DNA of 32,939 nucleotides from Rubripirellula sp. (GCA_029245125.1 JAQWPZ010000041.1:1-32939); one strand, 5' to 3'; positions 1-8,862 are shown, counted from the first letter of the stretch. The notes: generated by a model from the sequence alone, not told the origin. Made by a program: numbers and translations.

Positions 1-99
1 GTGCTGGTGGTTTCAGTGCTGGTGGTTTCAGTGCTGGTGGTTTCAGTGCTGGTGGTTTCAGTGCTGGTGGTTTCAGTGCTGGTGGTTTCGGTGCTGGTT
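1..99. repeat. 15-bp tandem array, at least 6 copies, continues off the left edge
   Basis: The unit gtgctggtggtttca is repeated perfectly five times at 1-75, followed by a copy with one change at 76-90 and a decaying partial copy to about 99. The unit is a multiple of three and encodes ETTST on the minus strand, so copy-number changes would keep the frame of the overlapping gene. Confidence 0.97.
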
Positions 100-413
100 G
101 CTGATTGCTGCGTTAGCTTGGCTTTTTCGCCTTTTCTTGCCGCTCGCTTGGCAACATGTGCGGCAGCGATTTCTTCCATCGACAGGACTTCATCAGGCCG
201 CTCTTTGCCGAATTGCTTTTCGTATTGAGCCTCGATGAATTTGTGCAGGGGCAATTTCCACGGTTGGTCCGTGCGATCGGCATAGCTGCCAAACCTCTTT
301 GGGCTTAAACCAAGCTCTCTCGCCATTTGGATGTGTGCATTGGAGAGCCGGAATTTTTTGCGGGCATCGATCCAGGGCAAGAACTTGTGTGGAATCCGTT
401 GTTTTTTCGCCAT
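1..413 (-). CDS. Conserved small basic protein with ETTST repeat tail, 3' end beyond window (partial)
   Basis: Reading the minus strand from an ATG at 413-411 gives an open frame to the left edge (137 codons, no stop). The first ~80 residues begin MAKKQRIPHKFLPWIDARKK and contain the pattern LSNAHIQMARELGLSPKRFG and WKLPLHKFIEAQYEKQFGK. I recall this as a widespread family of small uncharacterised bacterial proteins; its function is unknown. A basic stretch (AKRAARKGEKAK) follows. Then comes a tail in which the codons GAA ACC ACC AGC ACT repeat, giving at least six ETTST units before the window ends. The conserved body and the in-frame period of 15 bp both favour this strand over the plus-strand frame through the same repeat. 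A 12-bp palindrome lies just upstream of the ATG. The full length and true C-terminus cannot be seen. Confidence 0.75.
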   Translation of the reverse strand, partial: MAKKQRIPHKFLPWIDARKKFRLSNAHIQMARELGLSPKRFGSYADRTDQPWKLPLHKFIEAQYEKQFGKERPDEVLSMEEIAAAHVAKRAARKGEKAKLTQQSATSTETTSTETTSTETTSTETTSTETTSTETTS

Positions 414-416
414 GGG

Positions 417-428
417 TTGCTCGAGCAA
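417..428. promoter_or_regulatory. 12-bp perfect palindrome directly upstream of the minus-strand ATG
   Basis: ttgctcgagcaa is its own reverse complement and sits 4-15 bases ahead of the start codon of the small basic protein. It could be an operator or a leader hairpin over the ribosome-binding region. No Shine-Dalgarno sequence is visible there. The role is inferred from position only. Confidence 0.35.
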
Positions 429-514
429 TTCTGTTTGGACGCAGTCTCGGTAAAGTCGACGGACTCAGTCACTTGCCGCGTGTAATTTCCGATCTTTCGA
501 TGCCAATCATAGTG

Positions 515-526
515 AACTGATCAGTT
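515..526. promoter_or_regulatory. 12-bp perfect palindrome in the divergent intergenic region
   Basis: aactgatcagtt is a perfect dyad in the gap between the divergently transcribed small basic protein (start 413) and the ThDP enzyme (start 748). Its position fits an operator for either gene, but no regulator gene is nearby and chance cannot be excluded. Confidence 0.3.
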
Positions 527-747
527 TTGCCTAGGAACTGGCTGGCATTCTGGTGGTCTTGGATGCTGACAGGTGGGGTGGGGTCAGTAGGCTGGCTGCG
601 ATTTGGTTGGTTCACCCTGTTTTTCGATCGACGTCAATTCTGCGTTTTTCCAAGAGCGGTTTGGGTTTTGGTAAAACGGTCGCCACCTCAAAATTACCCT
701 ACATTGATCGCTCATGAATTTAGGTCCGTGCACCCTGGGATACCAAA

Positions 748-2508
748 ATGTCGAATTCACGTCCCGCAACTGCGGAAAAGAACGGCGGTGACGCGATCAT
801 CGACGTGTTGGCTCAGTACCAGATTGAATATCTGTTTACATCTCCGATCGCGGCACTCGCTCCGTTGTGGGAAGCGTTTGCAAAACGGCATGTCGCAGAT
901 CCGGATGCTTTACCGCGGTACGTAAATTGCCGTCACGAATCGCTCGCCGTGAGTTTGGCAATCGGTTACTACAAGAGCACCGGCAAGATGGCAGCGGTCT
1001 GCCTTCCGACTGGCTTGGGGGTTTTGAACGGTTCGATGGCTTTGCGGACTGCGAAGCAAGAAAAAATCCCGATGCTCCTCATTTCTCCCGACACGATGTC
1101 CTTTGGCGAGGATGTTTCGAAAGACCCGGGGCCGGAGTGGCCAACGTTTTTAATCGATGAAGTTGGACCAGCACAACACGCGGCCACCACGACAAAATGG
1201 GCGGTGGCTTGCCGCACGCCTGAGGATCTGTACCCCAACCTGCATCGCGCGATTTACTTTGCCCGGCAGGTCGCGCGGGGGCCGGTCATGGTGGAGGTTC
1301 CATTCGAAATCATGATGACTTCCTACGATTCGGATGCTGCGCCGGCGAATCGTTTTCCGAAACTTGACTCCGACACAGGGTCTGCATCTTCCAGGCATTT
1401 GGATCGCGTCGCTTCGATGATTGCGGCAGCGGACAACCCGATCATCGTTACCGAAAGCTTTGCTGAGACCGAAGACGCAACGCAGCTACTCGATTCCTTT
1501 GCCAATGTTATCGCCGCTCCTGTGTTTGAGTGGTGGATGCCCGCGTACAAGAACATCGATCGGACCAGTCCGTTACACGGCAAGGGAAACGTTGAGGCAG
1601 TTTTGGGTGAGGCGGATGTTGTGATTGTGCTCTGTAGCAATGGTCCCTGGCATCCGCCCATGCAAGCACTTCGACCGGGCTGTCAAGTTATCCTGATCGA
1701 TCAGGAACCGCTCCGGCCTGCTTCGGCATACTGGGGCTATGAAACCACCGTTTGTGTGAGTGGTGATCCGGTGGAAAATTTGAGCGTGATCCTGCAGACA
1801 TTAAAAGATTCTCCGCAGCTCACAGAGAATCAGGCGGAGATTGCCAAACGAATCAGACGCTGGACCGAATACAACAAAGCTCAGCAATTAGCGTTTGAGA
1901 AAACGACCAGCGACGAGGTGGTCGCGACCGAATCCAAGGCAAAGATCCACGCCAGTACGTTGTTTCAAGAGTTGGCTAAAAAGCTGCCTGCCGATAGCAT
2001 CATTGTGGATGAAATGGTTGCTCAAGTTCCCTACTTTACTCACTACTTGTTTAACCAAACTGATAAGCAGTTCCAGCACTGCCGGGGCTGGCAGGGAGGT
2101 CTCGGAACTGGCATCGGCGTTGCATTGGGAGCCAAGATGGCCAATCCAGACAAGACCGTTGTCTGCATCGTGGGAGACGGCGCGTTCAACTATAACCCGA
2201 TTCCCGCCTGCTTTGGGATCAGCCAGCAAGAGCAGTTGCCAATCATTATCGTGGTTATGAATAACTCGGGCTACGTTTCTCAAACGTGGAACTTCTATAA
2301 CTACTTTCCTGAGGGAGCCGCATTGTCGAATCAGTACATGCCGGGATCCGCAATCGATCCGTCCCCGAAATATGCTCTGATGCCGGCGGCCTGGGATGGA
2401 ATTGGCAAGCGAATCGAATCGAAGGATGAGCTCAGCAGTCAGCTTGATGATGCCTTGAGGATTGCCGAGTCGAATTTTGTCCTGCTGGATGTCAACGTGG
2501 CACCTTAG
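748..2508 (+). CDS. Thiamine diphosphate-dependent enzyme of the acetolactate synthase/benzoylformate decarboxylase superfamily
   Basis: A 586-residue protein with the three-domain layout of ThDP enzymes (pyrimidine-binding, central, pyrophosphate-binding). The activating glutamate of the pyrimidine domain is present at E64 (CRHES). The ThDP/Mg-binding motif runs from GDGAFN (476-481) to the paired asparagines at 505-506, with the usual spacing of about 25-30 residues. No signal peptide is seen, so it should act in the cytoplasm on a 2-oxo acid or an activated aldehyde. The length is typical of the large-subunit superfamily. No small regulatory subunit (ACT-domain protein) lies next to it, so a biosynthetic acetohydroxyacid synthase is unlikely. 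Substrate: unknown. The gene stands alone and converges with the cytochrome/ThuA gene 166 bp away. The start was chosen as the ATG at 748, which gives the complete N-terminal domain; no strong ribosome-binding site supports it. Confidence 0.88.
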   Translation: MSNSRPATAEKNGGDAIIDVLAQYQIEYLFTSPIAALAPLWEAFAKRHVADPDALPRYVNCRHESLAVSLAIGYYKSTGKMAAVCLPTGLGVLNGSMALRTAKQEKIPMLLISPDTMSFGEDVSKDPGPEWPTFLIDEVGPAQHAATTTKWAVACRTPEDLYPNLHRAIYFARQVARGPVMVEVPFEIMMTSYDSDAAPANRFPKLDSDTGSASSRHLDRVASMIAAADNPIIVTESFAETEDATQLLDSFANVIAAPVFEWWMPAYKNIDRTSPLHGKGNVEAVLGEADVVIVLCSNGPWHPPMQALRPGCQVILIDQEPLRPASAYWGYETTVCVSGDPVENLSVILQTLKDSPQLTENQAEIAKRIRRWTEYNKAQQLAFEKTTSDEVVATESKAKIHASTLFQELAKKLPADSIIVDEMVAQVPYFTHYLFNQTDKQFQHCRGWQGGLGTGIGVALGAKMANPDKTVVCIVGDGAFNYNPIPACFGISQQEQLPIIIVVMNNSGYVSQTWNFYNYFPEGAALSNQYMPGSAIDPSPKYALMPAAWDGIGKRIESKDELSSQLDDALRIAESNFVLLDVNVAP

Positions 2509-2674
2509 TCGACCGTGAACGCTGAGTGACGCACCTGAAATACCTGCCTGCCTTTCGCCTGTTGGCAATTGGTTTCAACAGGAGGCTCCGCTCTGCTCGG
2601 GCTCCGCATTTCTCAGGCTACAAGTTTTCGAACGGTTGGGTTTTGAGACCTGCTTTTCCATCTCGCCCGGCGAT

Positions 2675-5600
2675 TCACTTGGATGTTCTTGCCCCCAGTC
2701 GGACCAATTCATTGAAGCGATCAATTGGTTGAGCAGCGGTCCAAGCCAAGCCTCGCAACAGAATCGTGCGAAAAATTGGATCATCGAATGTCCAGTTGTA
2801 GTGGCCGGGGATGCTGACAAAAACTCTTCCCGCTGAACGATCGTACGACCAAATCTGAGGACGTGCGGCACCCTCTTCGACACTGCTGGCAAACAGAGTG
2901 ACGTTCTGTGGGTCACCCGTCAGCCGCCAATAGCTTTCGTCATAAAGCTGAAGCGGTTCGATGTTACGCATGATCGGGTGGTCGGTGTTGTGAACATTTA
3001 ATGCTAAAGTCCCGTGCCGGTAGCCAATGCTTCCTCCCTTAGAAGCCAGTCCGATACGTTTTGAAAAGTCATCGACACGGTCGTTTCCGTTGACAGCCCA
3101 GTGAATGTAGACCGCTCCCCCTCCACGATCAAAATACTGATCCATCTTGGTTTGGCGGTCGTCGTTCCAATCACCTTTTTGAAAGAACACCAATACATCT
3201 GCTTGAGAGAGTTGATCGTCGTTGGGGAATCCCCAGGCGGCATCGACGTTGACAGCGTCTGCGGCAGCCAACAGCTGTCCCCACTGAGTCTGCCAGGCGG
3301 GATAATCGTGTTCGCCAGGTCCGTGATCTTTCTTGCCGGCCACCAACACAATGGTGATCTCATCAAGTTTTGTTGGTAATGGTTTCGATCCGGAAAGCAC
3401 TGTTGAAATTTCGGCTTGAGTTCGAATCGGTGGTGCTTCGAGTGGTGAATCGAGCGGCATGTGGGGTGGTAGGGTCAGCAAGAACGTCATCAAATCCCGC
3501 ATCTGCTGGGGCGTCAACTTTTCTTCGATTCCCTTCGGCATCACCGAGATGTCGGCTGGCTTGATCGTGACGATTTCTGAATCTTTCAATTCGGTTCGTT
3601 TGCCTGTCGCCTCACCCAGGTACAGTTTTCCGTCGACTGTTTGCAGCGTGCCGGTTAGTACTCGGCCGTCCGCAAGCAATATCGAATTGCCGAGGTAGTC
3701 GGGATTGATTGCAAAACTGGGGTTCTGAATGTCACGTAAGACGGACGCATAATCGCGATGCACCAAGTTGGCCAAGTCGGGACCGATGTTGGGGCCACCA
3801 CCGTTGATGGCGTGGCATTTGAAGCAACTGGCCGCCTCGCTGTGGAATACCCGGCGTCCTTTGCCCCAGTTACCACCAGCGATTTCTGCAATCTTGGGTG
3901 ACTCGGTGATGCCCGTTTCCTCGTCAGACGTCCAAGGCAAACGGAACCGACGTAGCGGGAGGGCGCGTCTTCGAGCATCCTCGTTCGTTGCCGCGGTGAG
4001 TGTCCAATCGGCAGGCTCCCCGGCAGCGATTGCTAGCCGCATCGTTAGCGGAACGCTGGAGGCACTCGCAGGGGAAGTCTCGAAACTCGCTTCATACATG
4101 CCACTTTTCACGCGTTGTGCCTGCACGCGATACTCGGTGGTTTCGAGGCTGAAGCTTTGTGATGACGTTGCGATCAGCGTGACTGTCTCGGCGGGCCATT
4201 CATAATCGAGTGTCGATCCCGGTTGTACTGTGGGACGCAAGATGTCCTTTAGATCGAGTCGTGAAGTGAGAGTGAGTTCGCCACCATTCGCCAACAACAA
4301 TCGCAGCTTATCGTGTTCAGCGCTCATGCGGGTGAATTCATCACTCACTTGCCAATTGAAGTGCGGTAACCAGCCTTTCCAGTCGGCTTGATTCGTCTGT
4401 CGGTCTGGTTCACCTGTGAAGGAGGCTTCAACCCCGTTGAGCGTAAGGTCAACTTCCATCAAGGAAATCTGTGGGATGCTGTTGCCAGTCGACCCACGAC
4501 TGCTGACTGTTTTGCTGCTGCCTGTTTTGCCGCTGCCTGTTTTGCCGCTGACTGGGTTCCCCGAAGCTTGATCGTGGTTTGTTTCAAGGGGAATGGTAAT
4601 TGAATAGTGAGACGTTGTTCGCATGGGATCAGTTTGCAGCAACAGGCTGCGGCGATCGGCAGATAACGCAACACCACGGACGGCGAGACTCTTGCGAGGG
4701 GTTGCCAATTGTCGCTGTACGACGGAATAGGGCGGAACAAGATTTTCGAAGGCATCCCCCGCGCGAACAAATTCGCCGTGCTGAATTACGATCCGGTCGG
4801 TGACTCCTTGCAGCATGGTGGGGTCCAAGGGGGAATCAAAGGCGATCTGGATTTCCTGAGATGAATTTGCCCAGATGTTTCTGGGACGCGCGGTTGTTGG
4901 TTCGGACATGCGGATTCGATACAGTTTTCCGATTCCTGTTGGGCCGGTACCCCAGTCGGGCGGACCACTGTGGCACGCAACTACCAGGTCGCCATTGGGC
5001 GCGACGCAGGCATCGATGGTGAGCATTTGCAAACAAGCGATCAGTTGATTGGATGCGACATAGCCCGCCTCCGTTTTCAAAAGTTGTGTTCTCCAAATCT
5101 TGCCGCGAGATTCACCGCACACGATTGCGTTGCCGGACCACCAAGCGGGACCGAAGGTTGCGGATGATTCACCGTCACCATTGAAAATCATCCCGCATGT
5201 CGATTGGTGCTGAGGCGAATAGTCGAAAACCGAGGGTTCGTCGATGACGGTTGGATTGTGTCGCGGATGACGCGGTGGGAATCCATAATGTCGGTTTGGA
5301 ATGATCTGCAACAGCTCGTCAAAGGGATTGCCGTTTGGCAGCCATGTGGCACCCTCTTGCTCTGCACAGAAAAGGTCGCCGTGCTGATTGAATGCGAAAG
5401 CGATGGGGAAGCGAATTCCGGTGCAAATCGTTTCCCGTGTTTTGAAATCAGGCGAGACGCGTTGCACAGTGCCCCGGTCGCTATCGAGGTTGTACTGAGC
5501 GACGCCTTCGTCATCGACCAGATAGGCATTGGCGTAATTTGCCGTTCCCAAGCCAAAGTAGAGTGCCCCGTCAGAATCCATCGCGATTCCGGTCGCATCC

Positions 5601-6838
5601 ACATTTTGCGGGATTTCTTCCCAACCGGTCGCTACGACGATTTCTTCATCCGCTTGATTGTCATCGTCGGTATCAACAATGAGCGAAACTTTTCCTTTGC
5701 TGGAGGTGAAAATCCCTTCACCATGCGGGTAATTCTTGGGTGTCACGATCATGCCGATGGGGCCACGCAGCGATCCATTGTTCTTCCAGAATTGTTTTAC
5801 TTGATCCTCCAAGCCATCTCCATCGCTGTCGGAAAGCAGGTGGATGTCTCCGTTGTATCCCAGCGTGACGAGCGTCCCATCCTCGCGGAATCGGACATTG
5901 TTAACATTGGTTAACTGAATCGGAAGCTCGCGGATTTCAAAGCCTGGCACCAGCATCTGAATGGCGGGTGGATTTTCAGCTTTGACCAGCTCGATCGAAT
6001 CCTCACGACTTGGCAAGCTATGCGGTAAAGCTTCCGCAAGTTTGATGTGCTTCACTTCAAGATAGTTTTCGACTGCCTCCATTTCCGTTTTGGATAGGAA
6101 TCGGTCGTAAATCAAAATCTCGGCGAGGTCACATTTTGATTCGCCGTGAACTTGTTGTGGGCCGGGACCCTGTGTCAGGAAACGAGCTCCCAGTGTCATC
6201 TCTTGTAGCGAGATTGCGGACGGATTGTAAGGACGTCGCCCTGTCTGTTTGCCATCGACACGAAGCGATACCGCTTCTGTTGCCGCGTTGACTCGCATGG
6301 TGATTTGATGAAGGCTTCCGAATTCAAACTGACCTTTTAATAAGTTTTGGTAACCACCAAACCCGATTCCTTCGACGTTGATTGCATCAACCTTTTGAGA
6401 TGGGGCTGGGCCCAAATCCAAATTAAACCCGCTTTGGTAATCACGCCGCTCGGGAGCATTGGAGGATAACCAGCCTCGGTAATCTCCTTCATTCGAATGG
6501 GCCGATACGACAGCGAACAGGGTGAGTGATTTCGTGGTGATTTGATTCCCAATACTTCGCAGGTGCGAGTCAGCGAAACGAACCACGTGGGAATCAGAGA
6601 CTGCGACAAGCTTGGGCTGATACTTGAGCGATGCTTGAGAAAACTGGAACTCAGTGTTTGCGAGGTTATGCCAAGTTTTGATTGGCCCCGGTTCTTGCTG
6701 CGTAGCAGCTTGCCCTGCGTCCAGGCGGAGAATTAGACCATCCAGATTGGGAAGAGTCGGCGAGCTTGGTTGGTCAGCGAAGCTGAGTCTGGCGATGACG
6801 CACAGGAAAACAAGCAGAGGCTTTTTAATCAAACGCAT
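2675..6838 (-). CDS. Giant secreted LamG / beta-propeller / PVC-type cytochrome c / ThuA protein
   Basis: A 1387-residue exported protein. I start it at 6838 (MRLIKKPLLVFLCVIA), because this gives a normal signal peptide; an upstream in-frame ATG at 6913 would place 25 extra residues in front. Domains in order: LamG/concanavalin-like jelly roll (~25-250); a PVC-type beta-propeller similar to sugar dehydrogenases (~290-640) with Ca-binding-like DSDGDG and DTDDD segments; a linker-rich central region (~650-960) containing a short SGKTG-type repeat (~759-779); a c-type heme domain with CFKCH at 1005-1009 followed by the segment typical of the Pirellula/Verrucomicrobium putative heme-binding family; and a C-terminal ThuA-like (class I glutamine amidotransferase fold) domain (~1158-1375). 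Such proteins are thought to act in the periplasm on carbohydrates with electron transfer through the heme; the reaction is not known. The sulfatase lies 209 bp upstream on the same strand and may share its regulation. Confidence 0.88.
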   Translation of the reverse strand: MRLIKKPLLVFLCVIARLSFADQPSSPTLPNLDGLILRLDAGQAATQQEPGPIKTWHNLANTEFQFSQASLKYQPKLVAVSDSHVVRFADSHLRSIGNQITTKSLTLFAVVSAHSNEGDYRGWLSSNAPERRDYQSGFNLDLGPAPSQKVDAINVEGIGFGGYQNLLKGQFEFGSLHQITMRVNAATEAVSLRVDGKQTGRRPYNPSAISLQEMTLGARFLTQGPGPQQVHGESKCDLAEILIYDRFLSKTEMEAVENYLEVKHIKLAEALPHSLPSREDSIELVKAENPPAIQMLVPGFEIRELPIQLTNVNNVRFREDGTLVTLGYNGDIHLLSDSDGDGLEDQVKQFWKNNGSLRGPIGMIVTPKNYPHGEGIFTSSKGKVSLIVDTDDDNQADEEIVVATGWEEIPQNVDATGIAMDSDGALYFGLGTANYANAYLVDDEGVAQYNLDSDRGTVQRVSPDFKTRETICTGIRFPIAFAFNQHGDLFCAEQEGATWLPNGNPFDELLQIIPNRHYGFPPRHPRHNPTVIDEPSVFDYSPQHQSTCGMIFNGDGESSATFGPAWWSGNAIVCGESRGKIWRTQLLKTEAGYVASNQLIACLQMLTIDACVAPNGDLVVACHSGPPDWGTGPTGIGKLYRIRMSEPTTARPRNIWANSSQEIQIAFDSPLDPTMLQGVTDRIVIQHGEFVRAGDAFENLVPPYSVVQRQLATPRKSLAVRGVALSADRRSLLLQTDPMRTTSHYSITIPLETNHDQASGNPVSGKTGSGKTGSSKTVSSRGSTGNSIPQISLMEVDLTLNGVEASFTGEPDRQTNQADWKGWLPHFNWQVSDEFTRMSAEHDKLRLLLANGGELTLTSRLDLKDILRPTVQPGSTLDYEWPAETVTLIATSSQSFSLETTEYRVQAQRVKSGMYEASFETSPASASSVPLTMRLAIAAGEPADWTLTAATNEDARRRALPLRRFRLPWTSDEETGITESPKIAEIAGGNWGKGRRVFHSEAASCFKCHAINGGGPNIGPDLANLVHRDYASVLRDIQNPSFAINPDYLGNSILLADGRVLTGTLQTVDGKLYLGEATGKRTELKDSEIVTIKPADISVMPKGIEEKLTPQQMRDLMTFLLTLPPHMPLDSPLEAPPIRTQAEISTVLSGSKPLPTKLDEITIVLVAGKKDHGPGEHDYPAWQTQWGQLLAAADAVNVDAAWGFPNDDQLSQADVLVFFQKGDWNDDRQTKMDQYFDRGGGAVYIHWAVNGNDRVDDFSKRIGLASKGGSIGYRHGTLALNVHNTDHPIMRNIEPLQLYDESYWRLTGDPQNVTLFASSVEEGAARPQIWSYDRSAGRVFVSIPGHYNWTFDDPIFRTILLRGLAWTAAQPIDRFNELVRLGARTSK
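4503..4562. repeat. 15-bp tandem repeat in a coding linker, about 3-4 copies
   Basis: Units at 4503-4517, 4518-4532, 4533-4547 and a diverged 4548-4562; the two middle units are identical (ctgcctgttttgccg). On the minus strand they encode SGKTG/SSKTV-like pentapeptides in the linker of the giant cytochrome/ThuA protein, so length changes stay in frame. Confidence 0.9.
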
Positions 6839-7047
6839 AGTCAACCGCAGTCTTGCAAAGAATGACGGGCCCAATCGGTCCGAAAGGTGTGCCTCAAGAT
6901 TGTCGTCGCCCAAATTGTAGCCGACGGCGTGCTTGATCGTGGGGATGGATTACGTTTGACACGCGTTGACGTGCGCCCGTTTGCAGTGCGAAACGTCTGT
7001 CGCTCGATATTCTTGCTGGGCGAAGAGTATGCCCAGGCAATCGGCAG

Positions 7048-8541
7048 TTACTTGGTTTTTTTGCGGACTTGCGTGGCACGTTTGGGGTCGTGGTTCGGAT
7101 TGGGGATTGGCATCTGGGCTTGCAATGATTGACGCCACTGATTCAAGTCGTGTCGAAGTTCGGCTGTTTTACTGGGCAATTTTTCCGCCAGATTGTTTTG
7201 CTCGCCAAGGTCACTTTGCAAATCGTACAATTCGACACGATCGTCTTCGTGGAATTCGATCAGCCGGTAATGGTCTGATCGAATCGCGCTGTATGGTCCG
7301 TCACCCCCGGCGTGATAATGCGGGTAGTGCCAGTAGAGGTTGCGAGCAAGTTTGGATTTCTCGCGTTGAAGCAAAGGCACCAGGCTGTAGCCATCAAAGC
7401 CCGGGTTCCCTTTCGTCGCAGTTCCTGTCATCTCGAGGATTGTCGGGAAATAGTCAGTGGTCATGATTGGATCGTGACATACTTGCCCGGGTTCCGTCAC
7501 GCCTGGCCAGTGGATGATTGCCGGAACTCTCACGCCGCCCTCATAGGCCGATCCTTTACCGCGTCGCAGCGGCAGGTTTTCGGTAAAGTCGTCGTGTTTT
7601 CCGTACCTCTGGGTCAACCCGCCATTGTCCGAAGTGAAAATCACGATTGTATTTTCAACTAGTTCATTCGTGGCGAGTTCAGCAAGGATGCGTCCCGCGC
7701 TTTGGTCCAAGCTGGAAACCATCGCCGCATATTTTGGGTTGTGGTGGGTGGCAGAAGGGTCCGCCTTTTTCGCAAAATATTCAACCAGATCTTGTCGTCC
7801 TTGGATCGGTGTGTGGGGAACGTTGTAGGCAAAGTACAAAAAGAAGGGGGACGCTTTCGAATCGCGAATGAACTGGCATGCTTTGTCGGTCAACGCATCG
7901 GTGAGATAATTCGTGCCGATCTCACTGCTAGATCCCTGTTTTAATAAATACCCTTTTGATCCAGCTGGGCGTTCGTAGGATACGTCAAACCCATGGTCGG
8001 TCGGTCGCGTCGTATGTGTGCTGTTGTCTCGACTGCTGAGGTGCCACTTGCCGACATGAGCGGTTCGGTAGCCGGCAGCTTTGAGTGTTTCGGGAAGTGT
8101 GACGTGACGAGTTTCTAGCTGCTTGGTCCAATCCGGGATCTGCATTTTTGCGAACGGTCGGTTTTGACCGGCAATGAAATCTGTCAACCGCAAGCGGGCA
8201 GGATAGATTCCAGTCATGATTGATGCTCGCGTCGGCGAGCAGACGGTGCAAGCCGAATAGGCGGCGGTGAATTTCATGCCACTCTGGGCGAGTTTGTCCA
8301 AGTGGGGTGTTTCGTAGAAATCGCTGCCGAAGCAACCGAGCCCCGTCCAGCCAAGGTCATCCGCTAACAACAGAATCACGTTTGGCTGTTCGGCTGCCTG
8401 CGCCGGTCGAAACAGGAAGATGTTGCCAATACCAAATGAGGTGAGCAAACACAGAAAGCAACGTATCGCACTGCTTTGATTACGCGGATGGTCAACCAAG
8501 GTTATTTTGAAGGCCGGAGTTAGCTGATGCATGAAATCCAT
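7048..8541 (-). CDS. Secreted arylsulfatase-type sulfatase (formylglycine-dependent)
   Basis: A 497-residue member of the alkaline-phosphatase-fold sulfatases. The formylglycine signature C101-S-P-T-R105 is intact, so a maturation enzyme encoded elsewhere should convert C101. Metal and sulfate ligands are visible: the paired aspartates D61-D62 in LLLADDLGWTG, K165/H167 in GKWH, H243 in VPHTP and D305-N306 in TSDNGG. The N-terminus has a hydrophobic segment (~27-45) ending in AQAA, consistent with export to the periplasm or outside. Its likely job is desulfation of algal or other sulfated glycans; the exact ester cannot be read from sequence. The start could also be the ATG nine bases downstream (8532). 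The cytochrome/ThuA gene follows on the same strand after 209 bp, possibly as a loose two-gene unit. Confidence 0.93.
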   Translation of the reverse strand: MDFMHQLTPAFKITLVDHPRNQSSAIRCFLCLLTSFGIGNIFLFRPAQAAEQPNVILLLADDLGWTGLGCFGSDFYETPHLDKLAQSGMKFTAAYSACTVCSPTRASIMTGIYPARLRLTDFIAGQNRPFAKMQIPDWTKQLETRHVTLPETLKAAGYRTAHVGKWHLSSRDNSTHTTRPTDHGFDVSYERPAGSKGYLLKQGSSSEIGTNYLTDALTDKACQFIRDSKASPFFLYFAYNVPHTPIQGRQDLVEYFAKKADPSATHHNPKYAAMVSSLDQSAGRILAELATNELVENTIVIFTSDNGGLTQRYGKHDDFTENLPLRRGKGSAYEGGVRVPAIIHWPGVTEPGQVCHDPIMTTDYFPTILEMTGTATKGNPGFDGYSLVPLLQREKSKLARNLYWHYPHYHAGGDGPYSAIRSDHYRLIEFHEDDRVELYDLQSDLGEQNNLAEKLPSKTAELRHDLNQWRQSLQAQMPIPNPNHDPKRATQVRKKTK

Positions 8542-8862
8542 CCGAGCGGAATCCGAATAGAGGGACCTGAATCAAGATGTGGGCCTGAATCAAGATGTGG
8601 GCCTGGCACCTTAGTAAAATACCGGGACGTTTTCGCGAAATGATAATCCCGCACCGAAACGTCGTGTGAACAATTATCCTTGGGAGCAGCCTGAAAACCA
8701 ATCCTGTTTGCAAATCGGGCTGCAGATGATCGTTAACGTCTCATCTTTCAAATCGTTGGCGTCTGAAATTTCGGAGGTTGGGTGTCGAGTTTTGTCATCT
8801 GAACGCTCACACTGCGGTTATGTGAACATAGGTGGTTCGAATGATTACTGGATGGTATTCGT
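8542..8862. other. Divergent intergenic region, 321 bp
   Basis: The gap lies between the sulfatase (minus) and the TIGR01777 gene (plus) and must hold their promoters. It contains the 18-bp tandem duplication at 8566-8601. I see no other gene, tRNA or clear regulatory dyad in it. Confidence 0.5.
8566..8601. repeat. 18-bp perfect tandem duplication
   Basis: cctgaatcaagatgtggg occurs at 8566-8583 and again, identical, at 8584-8601; the next bases begin a third unit (cctg) and then diverge. It lies 25 bp upstream of the sulfatase start codon, inside its probable leader or promoter region. Confidence 0.95.

Larger units (their letters stand above)
414..747. other. Divergent intergenic region, 334 bp
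   Basis: This gap separates two divergently transcribed genes, so it should hold both promoters. I see the two 12-bp palindromes listed separately and no convincing -35/-10 pair. The open frames that cross it lack any recognisable protein signature. The ThDP gene has no clear Shine-Dalgarno sequence, which is common in planctomycetes. Confidence 0.5.

Noticed and set aside
1..228. Plus-strand frame of LVVSV-type repeats
   Set aside because: It is the antisense reading of the 15-bp array. The minus strand carries a conserved protein body fused to the repeat, so the plus frame is a shadow.
1888..2568. 226-codon minus-strand frame inside the ThDP gene
   Set aside because: It lies opposite the conserved ThDP-binding domain and has no recognisable features; it is a composition-driven shadow.
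2558..2582. Terminator between the ThDP gene and the giant cytochrome gene
   Set aside because: cctgttg/caacagg make only a weak 7-bp AT-containing stem with an 11-base loop and no T-tract; not strong enough to annotate.
5204..5914. 236-codon plus-strand frame
   Set aside because: It is antisense to the beta-propeller of the giant cytochrome protein and shows no domain or ribosome-binding site.
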